Of a DNA stretch of 64,000 bases, positions 29,013 through 38,340 are shown one piece after another. The position numbers and the translations under genes are program-made. The stretch comes from Prochlorococcus marinus CUG1416. Its GTDB lineage: Bacteria; Cyanobacteriota; Cyanobacteriia; PCC-6307; Cyanobiaceae. Each line of letters opens with the position of its first letter. The stretch's first letter is position 1. The notes under the pieces are model-generated. The model was not told where the DNA came from, ran no database searches, and was given only the letters and a program-made list of their open reading frames with translations. The stretch is taken from the NCBI RefSeq assembly GCF_017695965.1, contig NZ_JAAORM010000002.1, positions 1-64,000 on the forward strand, in the 5' to 3' direction.

Positions 29013-30287
29013 TTACTTACTATTCGATAATAGGATTAATCTGAGGCTGTTCAAACACACATTTACACTTAGTGTTTGAATTTCAATTCTATTGCGGGTT
29101 GAGTTAAATATTTTTTTGATGTTAGTAATATGATTATTGGGTCCTGCAATAGAAATATAGACAAGACCAACAGGTTTATCTTGACTGCCTCCGTTAGGAC
29201 CAGCTATTCCACTGATTGCTATTGCCCAATCTGCTCCTAATTTCTCTTTTACATTAATCGCCATGGCCTCACAAACTTCTTCAGAAACAGCTCCATATTT
29301 TGTAAGCTTCTCTTCTGAAATATTTAATAATGCATTTTTTAGCTCATTACTGTAGGAAACAATACTACCTTGAAAAACTTGAGATGACCCTGATATTGAT
29401 GTGATCGATGAAGAAAGTAGTCCTCCTGTACAAGATTCAGCAAAAACAATAGTTTCGTTTCTCTTGGCTAATTCTTTTATTAAAACGCTAGGGAGAGTAT
29501 CATGATCCTCTCCAAAAATAAATTTCGAAAACTTTTTTCTTAATTTTTCTTTTACAGGTTTTATTATATTTCTTGCTTCTAGATCATTCTTTGCTCTAGC
29601 AGTGATTCTGAGTTTAACCTCCCCCAAGTTTGCATATGGAGCAACAGTCGGGTTTTTAAGATTTAGAAGATCGTTAATTTTTTCTGCAACGCTAGATTCT
29701 CCAATGCCAGAAAATTTAAGAGTATTTGAAAAAAAGGAATAACTATCTGAGAATTTGTTTTTAATAAATTCAAATGCAGTCTCTTCCCACATGGCTTTCA
29801 TTTCACTTGGTACACCAGGGAAAGTGAGAATAGTAAATCCTTTTATTGGCTCCCATATCATTCCTGGGGCAGTGCCCCTAGGGTTATTAATTATTTGCGC
29901 ATTTTTTGGAAAGAAACATTGTTTCCTTAAGCTAGAAGAATTTTCCTGCAGCTTTGAGTTTGACAGTTTCTTTTTAATTTCATCCAATAAGTAGGATCTT
30001 TCAAAAACAGATACATTAAAAGACTTAGCTATTGCTTCAGTAGTTAAGTCATCTGGGGTAGGTCCCAAGCCACCCGTTGTAATTAGAAGATTACTTCTTT
30101 TGGATATTTCTTGAATTACTTTTATAATTCGATCACAATTATCACCTACAGTTGATTGCCGAAAGTGATTTAAGCCTAATTGAGATAACTGCTCAGAAAT
30201 CCATTGAGCATTTGTATTTACAATATTTCCTAAAAGTAGCTCTGTTCCAATAGAAAGAATTTCAACTCCCTTGGGATTAGGACTCAT
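29013..30287 (-). CDS. cinA: CinA-like protein / nicotinamide-nucleotide amidase
   Basis: A 424-residue two-domain protein. The N-terminal molybdopterin-binding-like (COG1058) domain has [37 protein letters not shown] and [11 protein letters not shown]. The C-terminal domain, from about residue 260, has [27 protein letters not shown] and [16 protein letters not shown], the NMN deamidase motifs. It recycles NMN or damaged nucleotides. Its start overlaps glyA's stop by 4 bases. Confidence 0.93.
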   Translation of the reverse strand: MSPNPKGVEILSIGTELLLGNIVNTNAQWISEQLSQLGLNHFRQSTVGDNCDRIIKVIQEISKRSNLLITTGGLGPTPDDLTTEAIAKSFNVSVFERSYLLDEIKKKLSNSKLQENSSSLRKQCFFPKNAQIINNPRGTAPGMIWEPIKGFTILTFPGVPSEMKAMWEETAFEFIKNKFSDSYSFFSNTLKFSGIGESSVAEKINDLLNLKNPTVAPYANLGEVKLRITARAKNDLEARNIIKPVKEKLRKKFSKFIFGEDHDTLPSVLIKELAKRNETIVFAESCTGGLLSSSITSISGSSQVFQGSIVSYSNELKNALLNISEEKLTKYGAVSEEVCEAMAINVKEKLGADWAIAISGIAGPNGGSQDKPVGLVYISIAGPNNHITNIKKIFNSTRNRIEIQTLSVNVCLNSLRLILLSNSK

Positions 30288-31555
30288 TTAATTGATGTCT
30301 CAAGTTTGCCTTCATAAAGAGGAAAACGATTACATAAGGTTAATACCCTTTCTTTACATTGACTTTCAATTAGTGAATCATGTGGATTAAGTAATCTATC
30401 AGCAATAATTTCGCCAACTTCAGCAAAAGCACTTTCATTAAAGCCTCTTGTAGTTAAAGCAGCAGTACCCAACCTTAGCCCGCTGGTCACAAAAGGTGAT
30501 TCAGGATCAAATGGAACAGTATTTTTATTTGCCGTGATATTAACTTCGCTTACTAGTAAATCAGCAATTTTACCAGTCATCTTGATACTTCTTAAATCGA
30601 GTAAAACAATATGATTATCAGTGCCTCCACTAACAATATTAATACCTCTAGTTATTAAAGTTGAAGCCAGAACTTTGGCATTTTTTATTACTTGTTGGGA
30701 ATAATTAACGAAATCGGGTTGTAAGGCTTCTCCAAATGCAACTGCTTTAGCGGCAATAATATGTTCTAGGGGCCCACCCTGAGTTCCAGGGAAAACAGAT
30801 TTATCAAATTTCTTTCCAAATTCTGCATCTTTACATAAGATAAGTCCCCCTCTAGGCCCTCTCAATGTCTTATGAGTAGTTGTAGTGACTACATCACAAT
30901 ATTGTATTGGATTTGGGTGAAGTTTACTTACTACGAGTCCCGCGATGTGTGCAATATCAGCCATTAAGAATGCACCAACTTCATTTGCAATATTTCTAAA
31001 TGATTCAAAATCGATTTTTCTTGGATAAGCAGAATATCCACATATGATTAATTTTGGTTTTGTTTCTAGTGCTATCTCTCTGATTTCATCAAAATTTAAC
31101 TCACTAGTTTCTTTATTTACACCATAGTGCACTGCATTAAACCACTTACCACTCATATTGACTGGAGATCCATGCGTAAGGTGTCCACCATGAGATAAAT
31201 CCATCCCCATGATTGTGTCGCCAGGTTTAAGAAGACTTAAGAAAACAGCCGCATTTGCCTGTGCTCCACTATGAGGTTGAACATTAGCCCAATTTGCATT
31301 AAATAATTTTTTCGCTCTCTGAATAGCTAATTCTTCGATTTTATCAACAAATTCACATCCCCCGTAATATCTTTTTTGAGGTAATCCTTCCGCGTATTTA
31401 TTAGTAAGGACTGATCCTTGAGCTTGCATGACAGCGACTGATGCAAAATTCTCACTTGCTATTAACTCAAGGTGAGTTTCCTGTCTATTTTTTTCAGAGT
31501 TAATAAAATTGAATATTACTGGATCACTTTCTTTAAGATTTTGAAGAATATTCAT
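30284..31555 (-). CDS. glyA: Serine hydroxymethyltransferase
   Basis: A PLP enzyme that interconverts serine and glycine and feeds one-carbon units to folate. From the ATG at 31555 ([15 protein letters not shown]) it has 423 residues, the family length. Motifs include [21 protein letters not shown] and the PLP-lysine loop [16 protein letters not shown]. The reading frame stays open upstream to 31663, but that extension runs through tRNA-Arg and is not coding. It is the first gene of the run glyA-cinA-leuC-leuD. Confidence 0.97.
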   Translation of the reverse strand: MNILQNLKESDPVIFNFINSEKNRQETHLELIASENFASVAVMQAQGSVLTNKYAEGLPQKRYYGGCEFVDKIEELAIQRAKKLFNANWANVQPHSGAQANAAVFLSLLKPGDTIMGMDLSHGGHLTHGSPVNMSGKWFNAVHYGVNKETSELNFDEIREIALETKPKLIICGYSAYPRKIDFESFRNIANEVGAFLMADIAHIAGLVVSKLHPNPIQYCDVVTTTTHKTLRGPRGGLILCKDAEFGKKFDKSVFPGTQGGPLEHIIAAKAVAFGEALQPDFVNYSQQVIKNAKVLASTLITRGINIVSGGTDNHIVLLDLRSIKMTGKIADLLVSEVNITANKNTVPFDPESPFVTSGLRLGTAALTTRGFNESAFAEVGEIIADRLLNPHDSLIESQCKERVLTLCNRFPLYEGKLETSIK

Positions 31556-31633
31556 TAAATTTGATAAGTAATACTTAATAATATAGACGATATTTTTTAG
31601 AAAAATATAAAAAGAATATTTCAAAATTTTAAA

Positions 31634-31707
31634 CGCGCCTGGAGAGATTCGAACTCCCGACACCCTGATCCGTAGTCAGGTGCTCTAATCCACTGAGCTA
31701 CAGGCGC
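31634..31707 (-). tRNA. tRNA-Arg (ACG anticodon)
   Basis: A complete cloverleaf of 74 bases on the minus strand. The acceptor GCGCCTG pairs with CAGGCGC, with a G discriminator. The anticodon stem CCTGA/TCAGG holds the loop CTACGGA with anticodon ACG (read as ICG after deamination). The T-arm is GGGAG-TTCGAAT-CTCTC. It lies upstream of glyA. Confidence 0.97.
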
Positions 31708-31795
31708 ATAAATTGTAATATCTCTGTTTCAGGGTCTCTTAGTCAACTAGATTTCGGGTAAAATATCTATTATTAACAATATCAATCTTATAAAT

Positions 31796-32047
31796 ATGCC
31801 TATAAAGTGGTACGGAAATGGTGATTTAGAGGATCCCACCTATAAACATTTTTCTCGAATAGTAAATTTTGTGATTCATTGCATGATATTTACTGCAGTT
31901 GTAAGTGGGACTTGGCTTTTTAAAGAAATTAAATATGATATTTCTTTTTTTAATAATTTTGCAATTTTCTGGTCAATTGTTTTAGCATCCCATTTACTTT
32001 TTGTATTTATAAAAAAACCTAAGGATACAGCAAAACAATCAACTTAA
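31796..32047 (+). CDS. Small membrane protein, unknown function
   Basis: An 83-residue protein. A polar start (MPIKWYGNGDLEDPTYKHFSR) is followed by two hydrophobic segments (about residues 24-43 and 52-71) and a basic tail, predicting a helical hairpin. I do not recognise a family. It begins with an ATG and is followed 14 bases later by the DUF3181 gene on the same strand, so the two probably share a transcript. Confidence 0.6.
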   Translation: MPIKWYGNGDLEDPTYKHFSRIVNFVIHCMIFTAVVSGTWLFKEIKYDISFFNNFAIFWSIVLASHLLFVFIKKPKDTAKQST

Positions 32048-32061
32048 ATCAACTTTTATTT

Positions 32062-32352
32062 ATGAACTCTCAGATAGGAATAAGTGATCTAGAAAATATT
32101 ATTTCAGAAAAGGTTTTTATAAAAATAGAAAAGTGGAATTTATATCTAGGAGATGCTGGTCTAGCTAGAAATCTTGCCATAGAATGTATAAGTAATAAAG
32201 ATAAAGGCCCATTAGAGGCTGCAAAAATAAGTTTGAAAGCAATTAATGTAAAAGTTGGGGATGGAGTTAACAGTATTCCGCTTATTAATTTAATCACCAC
32301 CTCACAAATTCTTGAATTAGAAGAGATTTTGGAAAGTTTTTTTGATAACTAA
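32062..32352 (+). CDS. DUF3181 family protein
   Basis: A 96-residue soluble protein with the DUF3181 pattern: ISEKVFIKIEKWNLYLGDAGLARNLA, then VKVGDGVNSIPLINLI, then LEEILESFF. The family is restricted to cyanobacteria and its function is unknown. It converges with murJ, 6 bases between the stops. Confidence 0.78.
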   Translation: MNSQIGISDLENIISEKVFIKIEKWNLYLGDAGLARNLAIECISNKDKGPLEAAKISLKAINVKVGDGVNSIPLINLITTSQILELEEILESFFDN

Positions 32353-32358
32353 ATTTCT

Positions 32359-33933
32359 TTATTTATAAATTTTAAATTTATTTACGTTCAGAAATTTTGT
32401 AAGAAAAAAATAAATTACAAAAAAAGTTAGAGATCCAAATATTAATAATAAAATTTCTCCAAAAATTGAATTTAAGTTATTCGTAGTTTTGAGAATATTA
32501 AAACAAAGTTTGCTATCTATAAATGAAGCTAATGACATGAGGGTAATTTTCTTTAATAAATTCAATTTAGGTAAATGGATTTCTTCATTTTGCAGATTGA
32601 AAGAAAGCAAAATACAAATTATAAAGTTGACTATTACTGAAGAGAAAATTATTCCTACAACTCCAAAATTATATGGTGAAAGATCCCCTAAATTCTTGAT
32701 TGGTGCACCAATTAAAAACCAATCAAAAAAAATATTAAATATTATCCCTGCAAAAGACAACTTAAATGGGAATTTTGTTTTTTCTATTGAGTAGTAAGTT
32801 CTTACTAGTAAATCTCTATAAAGATAAAAAGGTATCCCAAAGGCATAAGCAATTAATATATTCTTCACTTTTAAAGTCGCTGAATAATCAAAAGCTCCTC
32901 TTTGAAAAACTAACTGTACAATTTGATTATTAAACGTTATGAAAAATCCAGTTAAAAAAATAGTTGTCAAGAAACAGTACTCTATTCCAGAGATTAAGTT
33001 TTTTTGGAACCCTCTGTTGTCTCTACAACTTCTCAATTGAGAAAATTTTGGAAGTAATGGCAAAATTATAGAGTTAGATAATATGCCTAAAGGAGCTTGC
33101 ACGAGAAAGTTTCCGTAAGCCAGTCCCGATGCTGCTCCTTGAAAACTGGAAGCGAAAAACATATCAATAAAAACATTGATTTGACTTAGGCCTGATGAGA
33201 TAGATGCTGGAATAATTAGTTTGAAAATCCTTCTCTCTTCATCTTTAAATAATTTGAAGTTTGACTCTAGTTTAAATAGACCAATTTTATTTATTTCCCA
33301 AATTTGAACAACAAACTGAATAAAAGTTCCTACCAAAGTTGCAAAAGCCAGTAATCCCGTATAAGTAAGGAAATTTGAAGATGTATTTTCATGGTTGAGA
33401 ATCCAACTAAATACAATAAAAAAAATAGTAGTTACGCTTGTTATGGCTGGGCTTATACTTGATAAAAAGAATTTTCTTCGGGAATTTAAAGCCCCAAAGC
33501 TTAAACCTATGAAGCCAGATAAAGGGATACAAGGCGTGAGTATTTTTAATTGGTAAGTGGCAATAGATTTAGCTTCGTAACTTAAATTGGGAGCTAATAA
33601 TTCAATTAATAAACTGGAATTAAAGTAAATAAATACAGCTAAACCTAATAATAATATGGAAAGTTTAATGCTTACTTTAGTTAGAATAATTGCCCCATCT
33701 TTTTTGCTAAGGGGAGTTAGAACTGCAACTACTGCATTATGTAAAGGGCCATTAATACCTCCTATTATTATTAGCAAAAAACCTGGAATTATATAGGCAT
33801 AATTAAATGCGTCGTATGTTATGCCAACTCCGAAAGCAGCAGCTATAAATATTTGTCTTACACATCCAGCTAATTTACTAAGACCAGTACCAAATGAAAT
33901 TGAAAAAATATTATTTTTTAAAATTGAATGCAT
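32359..33933 (-). CDS. murJ: Lipid II flippase MurJ (MviN family)
   Basis: Moves lipid-linked peptidoglycan precursors across the cytoplasmic membrane. It has 524 residues and about 14 hydrophobic segments, beginning with GTGLSKLAGCVRQIFIAAAFG, the conserved MviN N-terminus, and with QAPLGILSNSIILPLLPKFS in the middle. The length and topology fit. A sulfide-like stretch of Lys/Phe-rich loops reflects the AT-rich coding bias. Confidence 0.92.
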   Translation of the reverse strand: MHSILKNNIFSISFGTGLSKLAGCVRQIFIAAAFGVGITYDAFNYAYIIPGFLLIIIGGINGPLHNAVVAVLTPLSKKDGAIILTKVSIKLSILLLGLAVFIYFNSSLLIELLAPNLSYEAKSIATYQLKILTPCIPLSGFIGLSFGALNSRRKFFLSSISPAITSVTTIFFIVFSWILNHENTSSNFLTYTGLLAFATLVGTFIQFVVQIWEINKIGLFKLESNFKLFKDEERRIFKLIIPASISSGLSQINVFIDMFFASSFQGAASGLAYGNFLVQAPLGILSNSIILPLLPKFSQLRSCRDNRGFQKNLISGIEYCFLTTIFLTGFFITFNNQIVQLVFQRGAFDYSATLKVKNILIAYAFGIPFYLYRDLLVRTYYSIEKTKFPFKLSFAGIIFNIFFDWFLIGAPIKNLGDLSPYNFGVVGIIFSSVIVNFIICILLSFNLQNEEIHLPKLNLLKKITLMSLASFIDSKLCFNILKTTNNLNSIFGEILLLIFGSLTFFVIYFFLTKFLNVNKFKIYK

Positions 33934-34004
33934 TTGGATTTATCTAAAATTTTTCAAGAAGATTAAGTTTCAATTATATTTGATTTTTAACTGAAGACAT
34001 ATTT

Positions 34005-34745
34005 ATGAATGATCGAATAATTGAATTTGATCCATTAATTGAAGGGATTTTAATTAAGAGGTATAAAAGGTTCCTTGCGGATATTGAATTAGAGAGTGGA
34101 GAGGTAATAACGGCTCATTGTGCTAATACAGGTCCAATGAAGGGACTTTTGACCGAGAGGGCAAAAGTAAGAATAAGTGTCTCACCTTCTCCAAAGAGAA
34201 AGTTACCTTTTACATGGGAACAAGTGTGTGTTTTAGATAGAAACAATAAGGAGGTTTGGGTAGGAATTAATACCCTATTTGCAAATAAGTTAATAAAAAA
34301 GGTTATTGAGAAAAACTTGCTAAAGGAAATAATTGGAGAAATAGAGACAATTAAATCTGAAGTTCCTTATGGAGAAGATAAAAAAAGCAGAATTGACTTC
34401 TTTTTAACTCCAAAATCTTCAAATCCTGATAATCGTAACATTTACATAGAGGTTAAAAATACGACATGGATTAAAGAAAATGTTGCTCTATTCCCTGATA
34501 CAGTAACGAAAAGAGGCCAAAAACACCTCAAGGAATTAAAAGAAGTAATTCCTGAAAGTAAAAGTATTTTAGTATTTTGTATCACTAGAAAAGACGCTAG
34601 TTTCTTTGCTCCCGGAGACGATGCAGATCCCTTGTATGGCAAGCTTTTTAGACAATCTTTAAGCGCAGGAATGCTATCCATCCCATGTGCTTTTGAATTT
34701 CACAAAGACCACATAACATGGAATGGAATTAAACCTTTAATTTAA
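34005..34745 (+). CDS. sfsA: Sugar fermentation stimulation protein SfsA family
   Basis: A 246-residue protein with an N-terminal OB-like domain ([13 protein letters not shown]) and a C-terminal restriction-endonuclease-like domain. The latter carries SRIDFFL, the [10 protein letters not shown] nuclease-type core (E-x-K) and [16 protein letters not shown]. SfsA was first described as DNA-binding; its role in cyanobacteria is unknown. It is a single gene with no obvious operon partner. Confidence 0.92.
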   Translation: MNDRIIEFDPLIEGILIKRYKRFLADIELESGEVITAHCANTGPMKGLLTERAKVRISVSPSPKRKLPFTWEQVCVLDRNNKEVWVGINTLFANKLIKKVIEKNLLKEIIGEIETIKSEVPYGEDKKSRIDFFLTPKSSNPDNRNIYIEVKNTTWIKENVALFPDTVTKRGQKHLKELKEVIPESKSILVFCITRKDASFFAPGDDADPLYGKLFRQSLSAGMLSIPCAFEFHKDHITWNGIKPLI

Positions 34746-34828
34746 ATAAAGATCTTGATATTTTGAAATCCAAAAAAAATCGGTTTTAAATTTAACAAAT
34801 TTAATTTTGGGATGCAACTATAAAATTG

Positions 34829-34842
34829 GTAACAACGACTAC
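34829..34842 (+). promoter_or_regulatory. NtcA-binding site upstream of amt
   Basis: GTAACAACGACTAC is an exact GTA-N8-TAC NtcA box, 83 bases before the amt start. A TA-rich hexamer candidate for the -10 element (GAATAT, 34873-34878) lies about 30 bases downstream. That spacing is near the activator layout, in which the box centre is about 41 bases upstream of the transcription start. Confidence 0.8.
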
Positions 34843-34925
34843 TAGACACTAATTAGTTTTTTGAGCAAAATTGAATATGAAAGGAAACAGCACAAACTGT
34901 TTTTTTGCAGATCTAATTTTTTTTT

Positions 34926-36386
34926 ATGACCACTGCTTTGCAAACGCCTCAAAGGCGCTCTAGGTCCAAATTACAAGATGCAAGTCTTGTTAATGGACCT
35001 ATGCTCCTTTTGAGGAGTATTCGAGGATTTAGTTCAAACCGCTCTATGTTGTGGCTTGCAACTGTTCCTTTAGCTTTGTTTGGTTTAGGTATTTTTAATC
35101 TTTCAGCTCATGCAGCTGATTTACCTGAGTTGAATGCAGCTTTTCTTGCTAACAATTTATGGCTTTTGATCGCTACTATCTTAGTGATCTTTATGAACGC
35201 TGGTTTCGCTATGGTTGAGGCAGGTATGTGCCGTTCTAAGAACGCAGTAAACATACTTGCTAAAAACCTATTCGTATTTGCTCTAGCTGTAACCTCTTAC
35301 TGGTTTATTGGCTATTCATTAATGTACGGAGGTAGTGTTGCTGACGGATGGCTTTATTTTGGAGGCTTATTTTTTGATCCAACAGTTACTGCAGATATGG
35401 TAACTGATGCTGGATTAGTCCCAACAGTTGATTTCTTGTTCCAGTCTGCATTTGCAGGAACTGCGGCAACTATCGTATCCGGTCTTGTTGCCGAAAGAGT
35501 TAAATTTGGAGAATTTGTTGTTTTTGCTATTGTATTAACTGCATTTATATATCCAATTGCTGGTAGCTGGAAATGGAATGGTGGTTGGCTTGATTCTTTA
35601 GGTTTTGTTGACTTTGCTGGTTCTTCAATTGTTCACTCAGTTGGAGCATGGGCAGGTCTTGTAGGAGCTATGCTTCTTGGACCAAGGATTGGTAAATACT
35701 CTGATGGAAAACCACAAGCTATGCCAGGCCATAATATGGCCATAGCAACTTTGGGTGCATTAGTTCTATGGATAGGTTGGTATGGATTTAACCCCGGTTC
35801 TCAACTTGCTATGGACCAATGGGTTCCATATGTTGCTGTAACAACTACTTTGGCAGCAGCAGCTGGAGCTATCGGAGCGACTGTTGTTTCAACACTAACT
35901 TCTGGTAAGCCTGATCTTACAATGATTATTAACGGAATTCTTGCTGGCTTAGTTAGTATTACTGCTGGTTGTGGTGATATGACTCTTGCTGGAGCCTGGT
36001 TTGCAGGACTAGTAGGTGGAATTATCGTTGTATTTTCTGTTGCAGCCCTTGATGCTGCTGAGATCGATGATCCTGTAGGTGCATTCTCAGTTCACGGAGT
36101 TTGTGGCGTATGGGGTACTTTAGTTATCGGTCTTTGGGGTACAGCTGTACAAGGAGATGGAGCAGGTATGGGATTGTTCAATGGTGGAGGTATTAACCTT
36201 CTTCTAGTTCAAGCTCTTGGTGCCGCAGCTTATGCTATCTGGACACTTGTTACTTGCTGGATTGCCTGGTCTGTAATTGGAGGATTATTCGGTGGGATCC
36301 GAGTATCTGAAGAGGAAGAGACTCAAGGACTAGATATAGGAGAGCACGGAATGGAAGCTTATCCAGACTTTGCATCTGCTAAATAA
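34926..36386 (+). CDS. amt1: Ammonium transporter (Amt family)
   Basis: High-affinity ammonium uptake channel in the plasma membrane. It has 486 residues. A basic N-terminal region and a signal-like segment ending SAHAAD are followed by about 11 membrane helices. Family motifs are NAGFAMVEAGMCRSKNA, the first pore His in SSIVHSVGAWAGL, GWYGFNPGS and the second pore His in FSVHGVCGVWG. GC content and codon use are higher than in the neighbours, as expected for a strongly expressed gene. The NtcA box upstream implies induction under nitrogen shortage. A strong terminator follows. Confidence 0.97.
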   Translation: MTTALQTPQRRSRSKLQDASLVNGPMLLLRSIRGFSSNRSMLWLATVPLALFGLGIFNLSAHAADLPELNAAFLANNLWLLIATILVIFMNAGFAMVEAGMCRSKNAVNILAKNLFVFALAVTSYWFIGYSLMYGGSVADGWLYFGGLFFDPTVTADMVTDAGLVPTVDFLFQSAFAGTAATIVSGLVAERVKFGEFVVFAIVLTAFIYPIAGSWKWNGGWLDSLGFVDFAGSSIVHSVGAWAGLVGAMLLGPRIGKYSDGKPQAMPGHNMAIATLGALVLWIGWYGFNPGSQLAMDQWVPYVAVTTTLAAAAGAIGATVVSTLTSGKPDLTMIINGILAGLVSITAGCGDMTLAGAWFAGLVGGIIVVFSVAALDAAEIDDPVGAFSVHGVCGVWGTLVIGLWGTAVQGDGAGMGLFNGGGINLLLVQALGAAAYAIWTLVTCWIAWSVIGGLFGGIRVSEEEETQGLDIGEHGMEAYPDFASAK

Positions 36387-36407
36387 TCTAATCTAAAATT
36401 CATTTTA

Positions 36408-36440
36408 GAAACCTGACTTATGTCAGGTTTCTTTTTTTTT
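36408..36440 (+). terminator. Rho-independent terminator of amt
   Basis: A ten-base stem (GAAACCTGAC at 36408-36417 with GTCAGGTTTC at 36422-36431) closes a TTAT loop and runs into nine T. It lies 22 bases after the amt stop and 36 before ispH. Confidence 0.93.
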
Positions 36441-36475
36441 ACGAAAAATTATTTAAAATGTTGTAATATCTAAAG

Positions 36476-37672
36476 ATGGATACTCAAGCCTTTAGAAGAT
36501 CCCTTCATCATTCTGATAGATACAATAGAAGGGGTTTCGATTCTCCAACAAAAAGAGCTCAAGCCTTAGAAGAAGCTTATCAAAGCGATTTGATAAGTTC
36601 TATAAGAGATAATGGTTTCACTTACAATAAGGGAAGACTAAATATTAAGTTGGCTCAAGCCTTTGGTTTTTGTTGGGGAGTTGAAAGAGCTGTTGCAATG
36701 GCTTATGAGACTAGGAGACATTATCCTAATGAGAATATTTGGATAACAAATGAAATAATTCATAACCCTTCAGTTAATGATCATTTAAGAAAAATGAATG
36801 TGAAATTCATTGCAGCTAAAAATGGAATCAAAGATTTTTCGTTAGTTTCTAATGGGGATGTAGTTATATTGCCTGCTTTCGGAGCTACTGTTCAAGAAAT
36901 GAAGCTCCTTCATGAGAAAGGATGTCATATCATAGATACAACTTGTCCCTGGGTTTCTAAGGTTTGGCATACTGTTGAGAAACATAAAAAACATGTTTTC
37001 ACATCTATAATTCATGGAAAATTTAAGCATGAAGAGACTCTTGCTACTAGCTCATTTGCAGGGAAGTATTTAGTTGTACTTGATCTAGAAGAAGCAAATT
37101 ATGTATCTGAATATATTCTGGGCAGAGGAAACAGAAATGAGTTCATGAATAAATTTGCTAAAGCTTGTTCTAATGGATTTGATCCTGATAAAGATTTAGA
37201 TAGAGTCGGAGTCGCAAATCAGACAACTATGCTTAAGAGCGAGACCGAGGAAATTGGAAAGGTCTTTGAAAGAACGATGTTACAAAAATTCGGACCAGAA
37301 ACTCTAAATAGTCATTTTTTGGCTTTTAATACAATTTGCGATGCAACTGAAGAAAGACAAGATGCAATGTTTTCCTTGGTGGATGAAGACCTTGATATTC
37401 TTGTCGTTATAGGAGGCTTTAATTCGTCAAATACTACTCATTTACAAGAAATAGCTATTACTAAGAATATTTCTTCTTTTCACATTGATACGCCAGAGAG
37501 GATATCAGTTGCAGAAAACTCCATATTTCATAAACCACTACGATCAGATTTAGAACTTAAAAAAAATTTTTTACCTAGTGGAAATATTAATGTTGGAATT
37601 ACTTCAGGCGCATCTACTCCTGATAAAGTTGTTGCGGATGTTATTGAAAAGTTAATTGATATCGCGTCATAA
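36476..37672 (+). CDS. ispH: 4-hydroxy-3-methylbut-2-enyl diphosphate reductase
   Basis: The last step of the MEP isoprenoid pathway: HMBPP to IPP and DMAPP through a [4Fe-4S] cluster. It has 398 residues, the longer cyanobacterial/plant form with an N-terminal extension. The three cluster cysteines are in [23 protein letters not shown] and [14 protein letters not shown]. The C-terminal [14 protein letters not shown] is conserved. It supplies precursors for the carotenoid and chlorophyll enzymes also found in this window. Confidence 0.96.
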   Translation: MDTQAFRRSLHHSDRYNRRGFDSPTKRAQALEEAYQSDLISSIRDNGFTYNKGRLNIKLAQAFGFCWGVERAVAMAYETRRHYPNENIWITNEIIHNPSVNDHLRKMNVKFIAAKNGIKDFSLVSNGDVVILPAFGATVQEMKLLHEKGCHIIDTTCPWVSKVWHTVEKHKKHVFTSIIHGKFKHEETLATSSFAGKYLVVLDLEEANYVSEYILGRGNRNEFMNKFAKACSNGFDPDKDLDRVGVANQTTMLKSETEEIGKVFERTMLQKFGPETLNSHFLAFNTICDATEERQDAMFSLVDEDLDILVVIGGFNSSNTTHLQEIAITKNISSFHIDTPERISVAENSIFHKPLRSDLELKKNFLPSGNINVGITSGASTPDKVVADVIEKLIDIAS

Positions 37673-37778
37673 ATTTGGAATATGATTTAAAACTTTGCTT
37701 AGTTTTTTTAATTTATTAATCAGATATTTCCTAAAGATCTACTTTATTAACTAGAATAATAAAAAAAATTTATGCAGT

Positions 37779-38339
37779 ATGGAAGACAAAACACAAACTA
37801 ATCAGATTCAAACAGCCAGTATGAATAGAACTAAAGCCCCACAAAAAGTTGAAGTTGTAGTTGCCAATTCATCTTCAGGTTCAGAAGTAAATATCCTTGG
37901 AGAAATATCAATTTTTATTTTACGTATCGGTTTTTGTGCTTTGATGATTCATCATGGCTTAGAGAAACTTCAGGATCCTCAGGGCTTTGCAGAGTTTGTG
38001 GTTGGTAAGTACTTCCCATTTTTACCAGGTGATCCTGTTATTTGGACTTTTGGAGCAGCTATCACTCAATTAGTTTGCCCTGTAGGATTGGCTATAGGGA
38101 TTTTTGCAAGGCTTTCTTCTCTTGGACTATTATCCACAATGGCCTTTGCGGTTTATTTTCATATCCTAGATACTGGATTAGAAGGTTTTCCTCTTGCAGT
38201 AGTTGAAGGGCACAATTATGCCTTCGAATTGTCCTTTATATATGGGGCTATTTCTCTCTATTTTTTATGCGCAGGTCCAGGCAGGCTTGCTCTATTTAGA
38301 AAGACTAACAAGATTACATATTATCCAAAATCAACATAA
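37779..38339 (+). CDS. DoxX family membrane protein
   Basis: A 186-residue protein. A polar N-terminal region (about 45 residues) precedes four hydrophobic helices. The first contains ILRIGFCALMIHHGLEKLQDPQGF, the DoxX-type start, and the last ends FLCAGPGRLALFR. DoxX proteins occur in redox and thiol homeostasis in some bacteria; the role here is unknown. It converges with purH, one base between the stops. Confidence 0.8.
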   Translation: MEDKTQTNQIQTASMNRTKAPQKVEVVVANSSSGSEVNILGEISIFILRIGFCALMIHHGLEKLQDPQGFAEFVVGKYFPFLPGDPVIWTFGAAITQLVCPVGLAIGIFARLSSLGLLSTMAFAVYFHILDTGLEGFPLAVVEGHNYAFELSFIYGAISLYFLCAGPGRLALFRKTNKITYYPKST

Positions 38340-38340
38340 A

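Noticed and set aside
31556-31663. N-terminal extension of glyA
   Set aside because: The open frame continues upstream to 31663, but it reads through part of tRNA-Arg on the same strand, and the extra 36 residues have no counterpart in the SHMT family. The ATG at 31555 gives the expected start.
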